NCBI RefSeq assembly: GCF_000281045.1
Contig: NW_008246120.1
Span: forward strand, 175,835 to 239,834
DNA length: 64,000 bases
Direction: 5' to 3'
Origin: Saprolegnia diclina VS20
Lineage: Eukaryota > Oomycota > Saprolegniomycetes > Saprolegniales > Saprolegniaceae
Shown: positions 43,592-53,900 of the stretch, piece after piece
Layout: each line of letters starts with the position of its first letter
Position numbering within the stretch: the first letter of the stretch is position 1
Notes under the pieces: generated by a model
Databases searched by the model: none
What the model saw: only the letters and a program-made list of their open reading frames with translations
Told to the model about the DNA's origin: nothing
Program-made: the position numbers and the translations under genes

Positions 43592-46174
43592 ATGGACAAG
43601 TACCGCAAGCTCGAGCGGATCGGGAAGGGCAGCTTCGGGGCCGCGTACCTCGCCGAGAAGAAGGGCGATCCCACGGGCACCAAGTACGTCATCAAGGAGA
43701 TCCCGATCGACCCGAGAGACTCGACGGCCGCGATCCGAGAGGCGCGGCTCCTCGGCGCGCTCGACCACCCCAACATCATTGCGAGCAATGAGAGCTTTGT
43801 GCTGCCAGGTCGCAAAGTCATGTGCATCGTGACCGAGTATGCGGACGGCGGCGACTTGCGCCAGCGCCTTAAGCGCTGCATGGACGCCGGTACGTTGCAT
43901 GCTTTCACCGCCATGGTCCTGCACGCGATGGCTAGGGCGGCGCCTTCCGGAAGACGCAATCTTGGATCTCTTTGTTCAAATCTGCCTCGCGCTCAAGCAC
44001 GTGCACGACCGCAAGATCCTGCATCGCGACATCAAGCCCGAAAACATCTTCCTCATGGCCTCGAACGTGGTCAAGCTCGGTGATTTTGGCGTCGCCAAGG
44101 TCTTGAGCAACACGCTAGCTTGCGCCGACACACAAACGGGCACGCCGTACGTTGAACGACCTATATCAATGCACTGAGGCTATGGTATGCAGGTACTATA
44201 CCTCGCCCGAGATCTGCGTCGGGAAGCGGTACAACCACAAGACGGACGTGTGGAGTCTCGGCTGCGTCTTGTACGAGCTCGTGACGCTCTCCCATGCGTT
44301 CAATGGCCCGTACGATCCAGTGTCTCTATCTCAAGGCTTGCACTCTCTACTTTGAATGCAGGAACCAGCGCCAGCTCTTTCTCAACATTGCCAACGGAGC
44401 GTACGACACGCAGCGCTTGAGCTCGGTTTCGAGCCGGCTCGGTGACCTTGTCCAGGACATGCTGCGCAAGAACCCGCGCGACCGGCCGAGCATCAACGCC
44501 ATTCTCAAAACGCCGTTGATCCGTGACCGCATCCAAGTACAAATCTAGTCTCTGTTCTATCTGAAAGAACATATTGTCATCTAGACGTTCCTCTCGGCCC
44601 AAGAGATGCAAAACGAGCTTGGCCACACGGTGCTCCATGGCCAACACATCTTTCAGCGGCGCGTGAGCAAAGCTCCGGTGCCGTCGAGTCCACGGGCCAT
44701 GAAGCAGCCGCCACCGCCGCCGATCCCGCAAGCCCACGTCCGACCACTCTTGGCCCGGCCGGTTCGTGGCTACGCGGCCCCGACGGCCGTCGTCAAGCAA
44801 CGCCACGAGGTCATGGCTCAGAAGAAGGGACGCGTGCAAGCGCTCGTGCAAAAGCAACGCGCGGACGCTGCACTCCGCAACGCCGAAGCCAAAATCGCCC
44901 TCGAGTGCAAAGCCCGGCTTCTCGCAGCCAAGAAGCTTCACGACAAGAAGGTTCTTGTGGCGTTGTCACATCGATTTGTCATGACGGCGTAGGACTCGCC
45001 GCCAAAGAAGGGACCGCTCGACGTCGGCCGGCGTGTCGCCGCCTTCAACGCGCAGGTGCCGACGTGCACGATGCGCTAAGATCTCAAAAGCGTCTAGTGG
45101 GAGCGCCAGAAGATCGACTTGTTCGCCAACTTGCCTGGGCCACCGCCCAAGGTACGCGATCGTTGCTGTACAGAGTGTGTCACCGGCCACGGCTAGTCGG
45201 CGCCCACCAAAGCCGCCGCCGCCGTCGACTTTAAGCAAAAGATCGAGGTACCATTCATCTACGAAGCAACAACGGCGTCACTGTGCGGCGTAGGCCAAGA
45301 AGGCGGAGCTGCTCGCCGCCCAAGCCGTGCGCGACGCATGCGTCGTCCGCGCGCTGGACGACTCGAGCGTCGGTCTCGGGCCCAAGTACAAGTACCCGCC
45401 GTCGGATCGCGACCTCTCTCGCCTCAAGATGTGCGAGGACATTCGAGAGCGTAAGAAGCAGCTTCAACGCGGCGACGTCAAGCACGCGCTCCAAGACCCC
45501 GTGATCCTCGTGCAGGCGCTCAAGCCGCCGCCACCGGATGTCGAAGTCATGACCGCGCCCGACACGCTGCACTACGGCAGTACCGGTGCATCACCATTTT
45601 CTTCAATTTGGAAATCCGCATATGAAGACCTAGTCGGCGTCGCTGCCGTCCTTTCGCCGCGCAAGCCCGCGCTTCGCATCGACGCGGATGCGGCCAACGA
45701 CGACATGCAGGAGCAGCACGGCCTCGCCTTCCACGTCCAAGAGCTCATGTCGCCCGAGGTCCACACTCGAGACGGCCGTCATGACATTGTTCTGCGTCAC
45801 AACCAGCTCGAGTACGAGCGCATGCTGCTCCAGATGAAGAGCGTCATGGACGCAGCGTCGTCACCGACAACCAACGATGACGACGACGACGACGACGACG
45901 ATGATGATGACGGTGGAGATGACGACGTGTCGACACCGGACGACGTCTCACCGGTGCGTGGCCCTCAACTGCCTGTAGCAAAGGCATCGATGGTTAGGGT
46001 TGCTTTGCGTAGACGCTATTACCATCTCACTTGCCGCTAGCGACGCTGGAAGACCCGGCGTTCGTACGGCAGCTGCAGGCGCTGCTCAAGGACCCGAGCG
46101 CCGTGCCGAGTGGGCTGACGGCGCCACTGCTTACATGGGCACGCGACTATGTCCAGCACGTCCTCTCGTCGTAA
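43592..46174 (+). CDS. NEK-family Ser/Thr protein kinase
   Basis: Exons: 43592-43889, 43936-44146, 44193-44309, 44362-44536, 44585-44950, 44993-45055, 45098-45151, 45197-45247, 45294-45579, 45634-45953, 46013-46174; 700 residues. The kinase domain starts at once: [19 protein letters not shown], the Lys in [26 protein letters not shown]-like text (here [10 protein letters not shown]), [39 protein letters not shown] and [16 protein letters not shown]. The order and the [19 protein letters not shown] run are typical of NEK kinases, which act at centrosomes, basal bodies and cilia. The C-terminal 400 residues contain a basic coiled coil, a linker, and a run of twelve Asp. Several tail exons are only 51-63 bases. 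It shares a promoter with the LRR/WW gene. Confidence 0.92.
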
Positions 46175-46301
46175 TACGCCTTCGACAAGCAAGTACGGGA
46201 CGTCAGTGGTTATATTGACAAAACAAGGTGGCTATTCTTCACACAGGACGGAACAGGACGCCGAACTGACGGCACAGAGACAGAAAAGGAATGGAAAATG
46301 G

Positions 46302-47762
46302 CTACTCGGAGTGGCGCTTGCCAAAGCCGTAGCTGGGCGACGAGCCGCCAGCACTCTTGACCTCCATGTGAACAAGCTGCTCAATGGACGCGGGCGGCGC
46401 CGTGAGGTCCGAGTACCGGTACTCGTCCTCGAGCATCTTGTCGGACGGCATTGGGCTAGCAATCGTGCGCGACCGACGGCGCAGTGGCGGCGGAAGGAGC
46501 TTGATGCGCTCTTCGTAGTCTTCCGAGATGACTTGCATCTTGCGCGCACCTTCAAGGTTCAACGGCGTGTTCGAGTCAAAGGCCGAGAGCTGCCCGATCG
46601 CGAGCGACTTGTAGATGGTGCGCAGGTGAAAGTAGTACTTGGCGTACGACGCGGCCGAGACGCGGACGTTGTACTCGACGGCCGCCAGGTACAGTAGCTC
46701 CAGCGTGTTGATGCGCCGGAGTGGAAACGTGACGTGGCAGATCTTGGAAAAGTCGGCATTGCACATACTGAGGTCGTCCCAGACCTTGCTGGCCATGACC
46801 ATGGACGAGAAGAGGATCGCGTGCCAGTTGCCGGCGTGGATCTGCAGCCCTTTGCCCATCGTCGCTTGCAAGAGGCGCTCGACGTAGATGAGCCCCATGA
46901 TGATGCACTCCGACTCCATTTGCGCCTTGGTGTGCACTTGGTGCATGAACGACACAATGTCGTCGATCGACGGCAGCGGCAGCTTCTTGAGCGACGACGC
47001 CTGCAGCGCTTCCATCGAGAGAAACCCGTGGAAGCGCGGGTCCGCGGGCAGCGGCGTCGCATGGGCCTCGCGAATGTGGCCGCGAATGACATGGGCGACG
47101 CAGAGCATCGTGCTCTTGACGTCCGGCTTGTTCATCGTGCCCATGCGCACGTAGATCGAGTTGGTGCTGTTCGAGCGCATGCGCAGTGGCTGCGGCGGCA
47201 CCACCGCGGTAAACGCCTCGTCGCGGTACGCGCTGCCGTCCGTGAACGACGCCCGCTCGTGCAGCACCGGCGTCCCGCGCTCGCGGTTCTCTGGAATCGG
47301 CGACGGCGGCAGCTTGGACGCGAGCGAGCCATAGACTGGCACGTCTTGGTTCAGGTCTTCTTTTGCCGACAGCGTTCGAAAGAGCCGTGGCGGGCCCGTC
47401 GCGAGTTTCGTGGCAGGCTTGCGGCTGTGCACGGGCGGCGTATCGTTCGTGTCTTCCTTGGCCGAGAGCGTGCGGAAGAGGCGCGGCGGCCCGGCCGCGA
47501 TGACAGCCGCGACGTCGTCACGGCTCGCGACGGGCTCGGGCGAGAGCATGCCCGCGCGCAGCTTGTTCTTGATGTTGTTCTCCATGGTCCGGAAAAAGTG
47601 GGACGCCGCCTCCTTCTCGCGCCGGACGATGCAGGGCGGCTTCTTCCACGTCGTCTCGCGCGTAACCGGGTGGTAGTAGTACGAGCGGCCGGAGCGCGGG
47701 CATTGCGCGACCTTCCACTCGACGTCGGCGGCCATCGTCGTCGTCGTCGGTCCCTCGCCCAT
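46302..47762 (-). CDS. WW-domain protein with cyclin Y-like box
   Basis: A single exon encodes 486 residues. A WW domain at about residues 13-42 (VEWKVAQCPRSGRSYYYHPV, TRETTWKKP) is followed by a linker carrying the motif GPPRLFRTLSAKED twice, 35 residues apart; the motif contains a basic Ser/Thr phosphosite-like core. A cyclin box of the cyclin Y/Pho80-like group occupies about residues 215-400: DDIVSFMHQVHTKAQMESEC, IIMGLIYVERLLQ, WHAILFSSMVMASKVWDD and ELLYLAAVEYNVRVSA. Cyclin Y partners CDK14/16 at membranes. The WW domain would add binding to Pro-rich ligands. This gene has no intron, unlike most neighbours, and its promoter has four CCAAT boxes. Confidence 0.88.
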   Translation of the reverse strand: MGEGPTTTTMAADVEWKVAQCPRSGRSYYYHPVTRETTWKKPPCIVRREKEAASHFFRTMENNIKNKLRAGMLSPEPVASRDDVAAVIAAGPPRLFRTLSAKEDTNDTPPVHSRKPATKLATGPPRLFRTLSAKEDLNQDVPVYGSLASKLPPSPIPENRERGTPVLHERASFTDGSAYRDEAFTAVVPPQPLRMRSNSTNSIYVRMGTMNKPDVKSTMLCVAHVIRGHIREAHATPLPADPRFHGFLSMEALQASSLKKLPLPSIDDIVSFMHQVHTKAQMESECIIMGLIYVERLLQATMGKGLQIHAGNWHAILFSSMVMASKVWDDLSMCNADFSKICHVTFPLRRINTLELLYLAAVEYNVRVSAASYAKYYFHLRTIYKSLAIGQLSAFDSNTPLNLEGARKMQVISEDYEERIKLLPPPLRRRSRTIASPMPSDKMLEDEYRYSDLTAPPASIEQLVHMEVKSAGGSSPSYGFGKRHSE

Positions 47763-47940
47763 CGATCGACGCGCGGCTTCTCTTGTTGTATTTAATAAGT
47801 GGTCTGCGAAGGGGCTTGGTCCAGAAAGGCAGCACCGAATGGCGCAAGGCCATTGGCTGTTAATTCTCTATTTTGACCAATAGAAACCAATGGAAGCCGC
47901 GTTGGCCAATCACATCGCGGGATTGATTTGAATATACGAG
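47763..47940. promoter_or_regulatory. CCAAT-box cluster upstream of the WW-cyclin gene
   Basis: ATTGG at 47852 and CCAAT at 47877, 47887 and 47906 lie 90-150 bases upstream of the start codon on the other strand. This is a dense cluster in both orientations, consistent with NF-Y binding. Confidence 0.55.
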
Positions 47941-49475
47941 GTGAGCAGCGGACGCGTGCGACATGCGTCGCGTTCGTGGCAGAAAAAGAGCGATCGCTTG
48001 CGATCTGTCCTGTACAGCGAGCGCGTTCTCCGTTGTGGCTACTACTGCAACACAGGGCGCGACCTTGATACTTTCCATGTATTGCGCAAAGGGCAAAGTC
48101 AAAGTCAAAAAGGCAAAGTCGAGCGAATGGACCGCAGGGCTCGATACAACACGCCGCACCAGCAGGTGCGCAGAGTCGAACGCGCTGGATGAAAAAAGGA
48201 CACAGGAATGTACGGTGCGGACACGGCGGCTGCACGGCGGCGACAACATCGAATTGCAGCCACGTGGGTGGTCGGTACATGCGGCAGAGGCGGCGACGTA
48301 GCGTTAGCATGCGCGAGAAATCGTGGCCGTCAAAGGCGACAGCACGGCACATGGCAGCTGGTGCGAGCGATAACGCATGACGCTACTGATTCTGAGTCGC
48401 CGCCGCCTCCTCTAGCTTGACACTCTTGTGCATTCGTTGCACGGGTTGAAGGCTATGAACCTCGACAAGTTGTAGTATGTAGGGTCGGGGAGTGGAGTTT
48501 TTCGCGGGTGCGTAAGACCAATGGCGTGCGACTGTCGGGATCGAAGCGGTGGCCAGTACTTGACAGCGTTCGAAATCACATGCGCATGCAATGATGGAAG
48601 CTTGGTCGTGGCAGTATCGCTTCGTGTTGATGGCAACGATCTGGTCCACATTATTTCGTATCTTTCCGACTGCATTGGTGGCATCAAAGCAGCAGGCACT
48701 GGCTCGACCGACATAAGTGAAGGGACTGGCAAATCAACCCACTGGGTCGCTGTTTTTTACTTTGCCCGCTGCACTCTGGGCGAACCTGCGATTTCTCCGC
48801 CTCGTCGTTCTTCATCGCTACCTAGTACCGGTAGTGCGCAACGTACCAGCGTTTGTTTCAAATTCGTCAGCTCACGACGCGTTTGGCGGTCGTACCGAGC
48901 AGTCGCGTCGCTACCGTTGGCGTCAGGTGCGTGCAATGCTTCATCGCGCCGGGCGAGATGCAGCTCCGTCGCCGTATTTTTACTGTACTTCACCAAGGAC
49001 TGTATGTATGGTGTCCATGCGGCGACGAGGAATGTTGTGTTACGAGGAAGAGGCCAAGATGAGATGGTTCGCCCAAGCCTTGTTCGTGTCGTTGTCGCCA
49101 CGCTCGAGTGCGACCTCCCTCGGAACCGTTGGACCGGTCGAGTGTAGTAGGTGGATTAGTTGGTGGAGTCTAGTACAAAGATGTCACCACGACTCAGTAC
49201 AATCCGTCAGTCGTTCAGCAAACAATCAACACTGGAATCAGTGATGCGTCCCAACAGTACTGGGCTCTGGGCTCTGGGCTCTGGGCTCTGGGCTCTGGGC
49301 TGTCCCTGCTTGCTATAATGTGAGTGTGGACCGTCGTATGCACAGGTGGATCGATGACCTAGTGAACCCCAACCCCAAGTGCCTACGAACACTAACTTCA
49401 AATGGAATACAGGTATAGATATATACGTTAGACATACTACTACGATTGCTACGACAACAACGCTTGACAACTTGC
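47941..49475. other. Long intergenic gap, no gene supported
   Basis: About 1.5 kb. The longest frame (48521-49147 plus) has no domain and no neighbour-like composition. There is a small AAAGTCAAAGTC-type direct repeat near 48090-48115, and a heptanucleotide tandem repeat near the end, listed separately. Confidence 0.5.
49261..49302 (+). repeat. TGGGCTC heptanucleotide tandem repeat
   Basis: Six near-perfect copies of the 7-base unit TGGGCTC stand in the gap downstream of the dioxygenase-kynureninase fusion gene. This is a simple minisatellite and is not coding. Confidence 0.9.
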
Positions 49476-52472
49476 TTACACGACCAGCGTCAGCGGCTCG
49501 GGCGTCGCCAGGATCGCGTGCGCTTCGATTACAATGTCGGCGAGTGCGTCGACATCCGCGACAACGTGCTGGATGCCAAAGCCGAGGCGGAGCGACGTCT
49601 TCTTGCGCACGTCGCAGTGAAACACGAGGCGGGACGTTGAAGTCGCGGGGCGGCGCGCGGGCTGCGTGAGGTACTCTTGGATCGCAGCCGCTTGCGAATG
49701 CTGCAGCACAAACGCGTTGGAGATCGTCGCCGGGTCCTGCGTCGCGCGCTGCGTGGTGCTGGCCGAGAAGACCTTGCCAAGGCGCGCAAAGAACCGATCT
49801 TGGAGTCGCAAAACATACGCATGCCGCAGCTGAATCGTCCAGTTGTGCGACGCGTAAAAGGCTTGGACGTCGTTCCACTGGCGCAGCGCGTAGTGAAACC
49901 CGGGGGTGCCCCCCTGGAACTTGAGGTCGGGCGTGTAGCCGACGACCTTGGTCGGCACATGCGTCGGCGAGAGCACCGAGAGGTCGGCGATCCAGCCCGT
50001 GTTGGCCGGCGTCCATGACGTCGTGCTCGGAAATGCGATGAAGCCGAGCCCGGGCCCCGCAGTCGCGTGCTTGATGCCGCTGCCAATGACAAAGAGGTGG
50101 GGAAACTGCGACGGCAGCGCGAGCGGGACGTTCTCGAGCGTCTGCGCCACGTCCAGAATGAACATGCTGCTCGTCGGAAGCGCCGTTGCCACCGACGCAA
50201 TGCTCGCATCTGACAGCCGAAATTGAAAGTTGGAGTACACAACGCTGGCGTACACCACATCGTAGATGCCATTGGCCGCCGCGGCCGCCAGACGCGCGCC
50301 GTACGTCTCGAACGGCGTCAGCGCAATCGTCTCGACCGTGTGATGCGGCAGCGCGTCCATCTGCCGGGAAAACGACAAAAACTCAGCGTCCGAGGTCAGC
50401 ACCCGCAGCGCCTTGCCATGCGGGTGGCAGCTCAGTAGACGCAAGAGGAACTCGTGGCAGTTGGATCCAAAGTTGATGTGGTACGCTGCCGAGGCGACAC
50501 CGAGCGCCTGCTTGATGTACGCGGCCGCCGTTGGCACGTCGTGCGCAAAGACGTGGTCCCACGACTCGTTGAGCGTCGACGCGAGTAGCCGATGTGTTCC
50601 GACGACGCTATCAAAGGACACGTCGGGTGCGAGACCCATGCCGTACGTGGAAAAGTGGAGCGCTTGCGGGTCCTGGAGCGCAAGCGACCGGGCAAAGTAC
50701 GGTCGGAACGGGGACGTCGTCTTGACACCGAGCTCGGCGACGGGTTTTGCCGCCACCTCAACCGCCATGGCCGAGCGCGGGCACATCAGCTGCTGCCACT
50801 GGACACGCTGCTTGAGCTCGCGATGGCGCTGCCGCGCGCCTTCCGAGAGCGTGCGGATGATGCGGCCCTTGAACGACTTGTCGACGGCCAGCTGGGCCGC
50901 GTCGAGCGAACTCGAGAGCTGCTCTTTCGCGTGCTCGCACGAGAGGTACCGGTTGGCGTCCTTCCAGCCGCGCTCAAGCATCTTGACCGTGAGCTCTTGG
51001 GTCCCGGCGGCGCCCGCGCCCAGCACCATGATCGCGAGGTGCTGGTGGCCAAAGTAGAAGCGTCGAACTGCGTTCTCAAGCATCTGGATGGCCTGGACGA
51101 TCTGGATGCACTGGGCGCCCGGCGACACCCGCGACGCAAACATGGTTTGAATCGTTGCGACCAGGTCATGCTTCTCGGTTTCGTCCTCGGGCTTCTCAGA
51201 CCGGACTTGGCTCAGCACATGGAGCATGTCGACAAGGCTCGTGGGGTCGACAGTCGACCGCTGGGCGACGCCAACGAGGCATGTTGGTGCGAGCGGCATG
51301 AGGTGTGCGATGCGGCGTCCGAGCTGGCGCAAGCGCACGCTCTGGCCCCCGCTCGCGCCATGCAAGTGGAGCTTGAGCGTCAAGTAGTCGGCGGCGTCCA
51401 TCTCGCTCAAGATCGAGATGTGGTCAATGAGATACTCCCAGATCTGGCACGCAAAGCGGTACCGGCGCGCGACGCGCGTCAGCACGGCCGCGTTCACCGC
51501 CGTCGACGCGTTTAGGTCCAAGTGGTCGAGGTCGAATTGCGCAACGTCGAGCTGGCGCTCCATGACGCAGCACCACGCCTCCGTGATCTGGTGCACAGTC
51601 GCGAAAAAGTGATCTTCGACGAAATCTTGGTCGTCCTCGTCTTGGGTGCAGTGCGCACGCGTGTGCGTCGGCAGTACGAGCTTGTCGTACGGCAGATGCA
51701 GGCCGTCGGACGCGCCGAGGCCAGGGCCAAAGGGCAGGCCCGAAAAGTGGCAGCTCAAGAGCCCCGAGACGCGCTGGAGGAGCTCGTGCGGCGGGAAGGA
51801 TGCGTTTGGCGCGCTGTCGCGCCACCACCAGTGACCGTCGAGAGCCAAGCTCTCCTTGCTGCCGTCGCGCGTGAGGTCGTACATGGCCGCGATCTGCGCC
51901 TTGTCGTTGACGGCCGCGAGGTCCATGTCCATCACCGTGCGCATCATGAGCAGCTGCGCGCTGAGGTTGCGCATGACGGCGTCGACGCGCGACGCGTGGT
52001 TGACGTACGGCCGGTGCCGGCGAAAGCGCGGCGCCGTCGACTCGACGGTAGCGCCGACGTTGACGTCCATAAACTCGAGCAAGAGCCGCAGTGTAATCTC
52101 AAACGAACTGAGCGCCGGCGCGACGCGGTAGAGCGGACCCGGTGCCGGGCTCAGCGCGACCGGCTCCGAGAGAGGCGCCGAGACCGACTCGATCGGCTCG
52201 AACGGCATCGTCTGCGTCGGCGAGACGTACGACCAGAGACCCCAGACCTTCTCGAGCTCGTGGAGGCGAATGTAGGACGCGTACGTGTTGCGGTGCAGGT
52301 TGCCAATGTACGTGGCGTAGGCTCCGATGGTCGCTGACGTCGAGGCGCGGCCGATGCTGGCACCGTCGGCGGGCTTGTTGGTCGATTCAAACGCGCACGA
52401 GCCGGCGGCTGCGTCGTCGGCGTAGGCGCACGACGGCGTAGAGGAAGCGGGCGTGGTATCGGATACGGTCAT
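49476..52472 (-). CDS. Fusion of a tryptophan-dioxygenase-superfamily (TDO/PrnB-like) domain and a kynureninase-like PLP enzyme
   Basis: One uninterrupted exon of 998 residues. The N-terminal 500 residues follow the heme-dioxygenase superfamily: YATYIGNLHRNTYASYIRLH; DHFFATVHQITEAWCCVMER (residues 287-306), equivalent to the helix of TDO reading FIITHQAYELWFKQIL; ASGGQSVRLRQL (373-384), equivalent to ASGFQSxQFRxLE; and FYFGHQHLAIMVLGAGAAGT (472-491), which aligns with the proximal heme His and Gly-rich loop. From about residue 600 comes a fold-type I PLP enzyme of the kynureninase/class V group: NFGSNCHEFLLRLL, VLTSDAEFLSFSRQ, the cofactor Asp in FILDVAQTLENVPL, and the Schiff-base Lys in VIGSGIKHATAGPG (Lys near 801). 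The likely chemistry is oxidation of an indole or aromatic amine followed by PLP cleavage; the substrate is unknown. The frame extends 36 codons upstream without ATG. The lack of introns may point to horizontal transfer. Confidence 0.82.
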   Translation of the reverse strand: MTVSDTTPASSTPSCAYADDAAAGSCAFESTNKPADGASIGRASTSATIGAYATYIGNLHRNTYASYIRLHELEKVWGLWSYVSPTQTMPFEPIESVSAPLSEPVALSPAPGPLYRVAPALSSFEITLRLLLEFMDVNVGATVESTAPRFRRHRPYVNHASRVDAVMRNLSAQLLMMRTVMDMDLAAVNDKAQIAAMYDLTRDGSKESLALDGHWWWRDSAPNASFPPHELLQRVSGLLSCHFSGLPFGPGLGASDGLHLPYDKLVLPTHTRAHCTQDEDDQDFVEDHFFATVHQITEAWCCVMERQLDVAQFDLDHLDLNASTAVNAAVLTRVARRYRFACQIWEYLIDHISILSEMDAADYLTLKLHLHGASGGQSVRLRQLGRRIAHLMPLAPTCLVGVAQRSTVDPTSLVDMLHVLSQVRSEKPEDETEKHDLVATIQTMFASRVSPGAQCIQIVQAIQMLENAVRRFYFGHQHLAIMVLGAGAAGTQELTVKMLERGWKDANRYLSCEHAKEQLSSSLDAAQLAVDKSFKGRIIRTLSEGARQRHRELKQRVQWQQLMCPRSAMAVEVAAKPVAELGVKTTSPFRPYFARSLALQDPQALHFSTYGMGLAPDVSFDSVVGTHRLLASTLNESWDHVFAHDVPTAAAYIKQALGVASAAYHINFGSNCHEFLLRLLSCHPHGKALRVLTSDAEFLSFSRQMDALPHHTVETIALTPFETYGARLAAAAANGIYDVVYASVVYSNFQFRLSDASIASVATALPTSSMFILDVAQTLENVPLALPSQFPHLFVIGSGIKHATAGPGLGFIAFPSTTSWTPANTGWIADLSVLSPTHVPTKVVGYTPDLKFQGGTPGFHYALRQWNDVQAFYASHNWTIQLRHAYVLRLQDRFFARLGKVFSASTTQRATQDPATISNAFVLQHSQAAAIQEYLTQPARRPATSTSRLVFHCDVRKKTSLRLGFGIQHVVADVDALADIVIEAHAILATPEPLTLVV

Positions 52473-53900
52473 TGGGCTGGTTGGTGTGTTGCTGACAAGG
52501 TAAATGGAGGAATGAGCCGTTGAACGTGCTTGTAGAGGCCGCCTTGTCAGAACATGGAGGGTATTCTCGCCTTTTGACAATATTTACCGTCGTCTTGATG
52601 TTACATAATGTTGCAAAGTCGTTGTTCGCGCATTTGATTGGTCCATTAAATGTCCGGTGTCGAACCACACCCAGCTGTTTGAAACGGGTGTCGGTTACAG
52701 TGCAAAACTCTAAATCTTAGCTTGGTATTTGTATGCAAAGAGATGTGCGGTAATGAATTATTGTTGAAGCTGGTATATATTGTCAAAACGCGCTTACCAT
52801 GGTCGCTCCGACACCCACACGCGACGCATCGTGTAGTACTTGGGGAGTTCTGATCCGGTTCATTGGCAGGCGTTCGTTGTCCGCGCAATAGGAGGCATGG
52901 GTACCTGACGTGCGACTCCTTTTCCGCAGCTTCAACCAGAGTACTACTCACGACGTGTCCTTTGATCGCCTTTCTGGCCGACAGACGCGGGGTACGGAAG
53001 CTGGAGATTACCCCGAGACTCAGCGTGCTCACTTTCAATTGAGTAGAAACGACCGACAACGGCATGCGCGAGAACGTTGAATATAGCAAAAAACCTTGGC
53101 TTCTCGAGAACACTCAGAAGTTGGTTTTAGGGACGTCGTTTCTTTGCCGAGTCGTCAAGTTGGCTGAAGTTTCCTTCGTCATCAACCGACCGTCGCGCTT
53201 TCTTGCACCCAGTTTGCTGCAGAATCGCCGTCAAGTTCAACCCACTAGGCAAGATGTGCTTGCTGTTAAATATTGTCATAAAACCGCCAATCTGTAGATC
53301 CAATTTCAAAATGGGATGCGCCCGCTTCTGCTTGCACATCGAATCGACATGTCGCGCATTTATACTACCCACAGGTCTTGCAATTGCATAGTACGGCCTA
53401 GCACGTTCAAAGCCACTCGATTATGCACTGGTACATATTGTCAAAACGCCAGAGGCGGCGCATGAAGGTTCAGGATCAATCGACGCGTGGATGGGCTTTT
53501 GCGGCGCCTCGTATAATGATACTATTAGTACACCAGCACGTTGCAATAGGAGTTCCAGCGCACGCTGCTCCAAGGAATGGAAATACTAAAAAGTCAAATC
53601 TAGGCGGTGCTAGGAAAAAATGTTAAATATTGTCACAACTCGACAGATAGCGGTCGGTGCTGACGCAATACAGCTACATCTGTACAGGCGTCGGGAGCGG
53701 AGAGCTACTACTACGTAATCTCGTGCAGTGTAGCATGAGGTCCAAGGGCTCGAAAAACCGTCTCGTAATAAGTTAAGGCTCATCGCCCAAGGGACCAACC
53801 CTTTGGCGAATGCCAAGGCAATCCCCAAGTGATTTATCTGAACCATAAAAAGGCCAAACATTTCGTGTGGACTCATACATATTCTTATGCATCATCAACT
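52473..53900. other. AT-richer gap with repeated ATATTGTCA elements
   Basis: About 1.4 kb without a supported gene. The 9-mer ATATTGTCA occurs at 52777, 53270, 53436 and 53628 on the plus strand and once inverted at 52575-52583. The copies at 52777 and 53436 share a longer match (CTGGTAYATATTGTCAAAACGC by eye, split here as CTGGTA, Y, ATATTGTCAAAACGC). The 14-mer CTTGGTATTTGTAT is at about 52721. It could be a decayed mobile element or a regulatory region. Confidence 0.5.

Noticed and set aside
46734-47795. Plus-strand 353-codon frame antisense to the WW-cyclin gene
   Set aside because: Arg-rich shadow without motifs.
48521-49147. 208-codon plus-strand frame in the 47.9-49.5 kb gap
   Set aside because: It begins with a non-ATG-supported context, has no domain, hydrophobic pattern or splice structure, and differs in composition from real genes nearby.
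49261-49302. CRISPR-like or telomeric repeat
   Set aside because: Seven-base tandem units without spacers, in a eukaryotic context; a plain minisatellite.
50592-51515. Plus-strand 307-codon frame inside the TDO/kynureninase gene
   Set aside because: Antisense shadow of a GC-rich coding exon with Arg/Leu/Val bias. The sense strand has clear family motifs.
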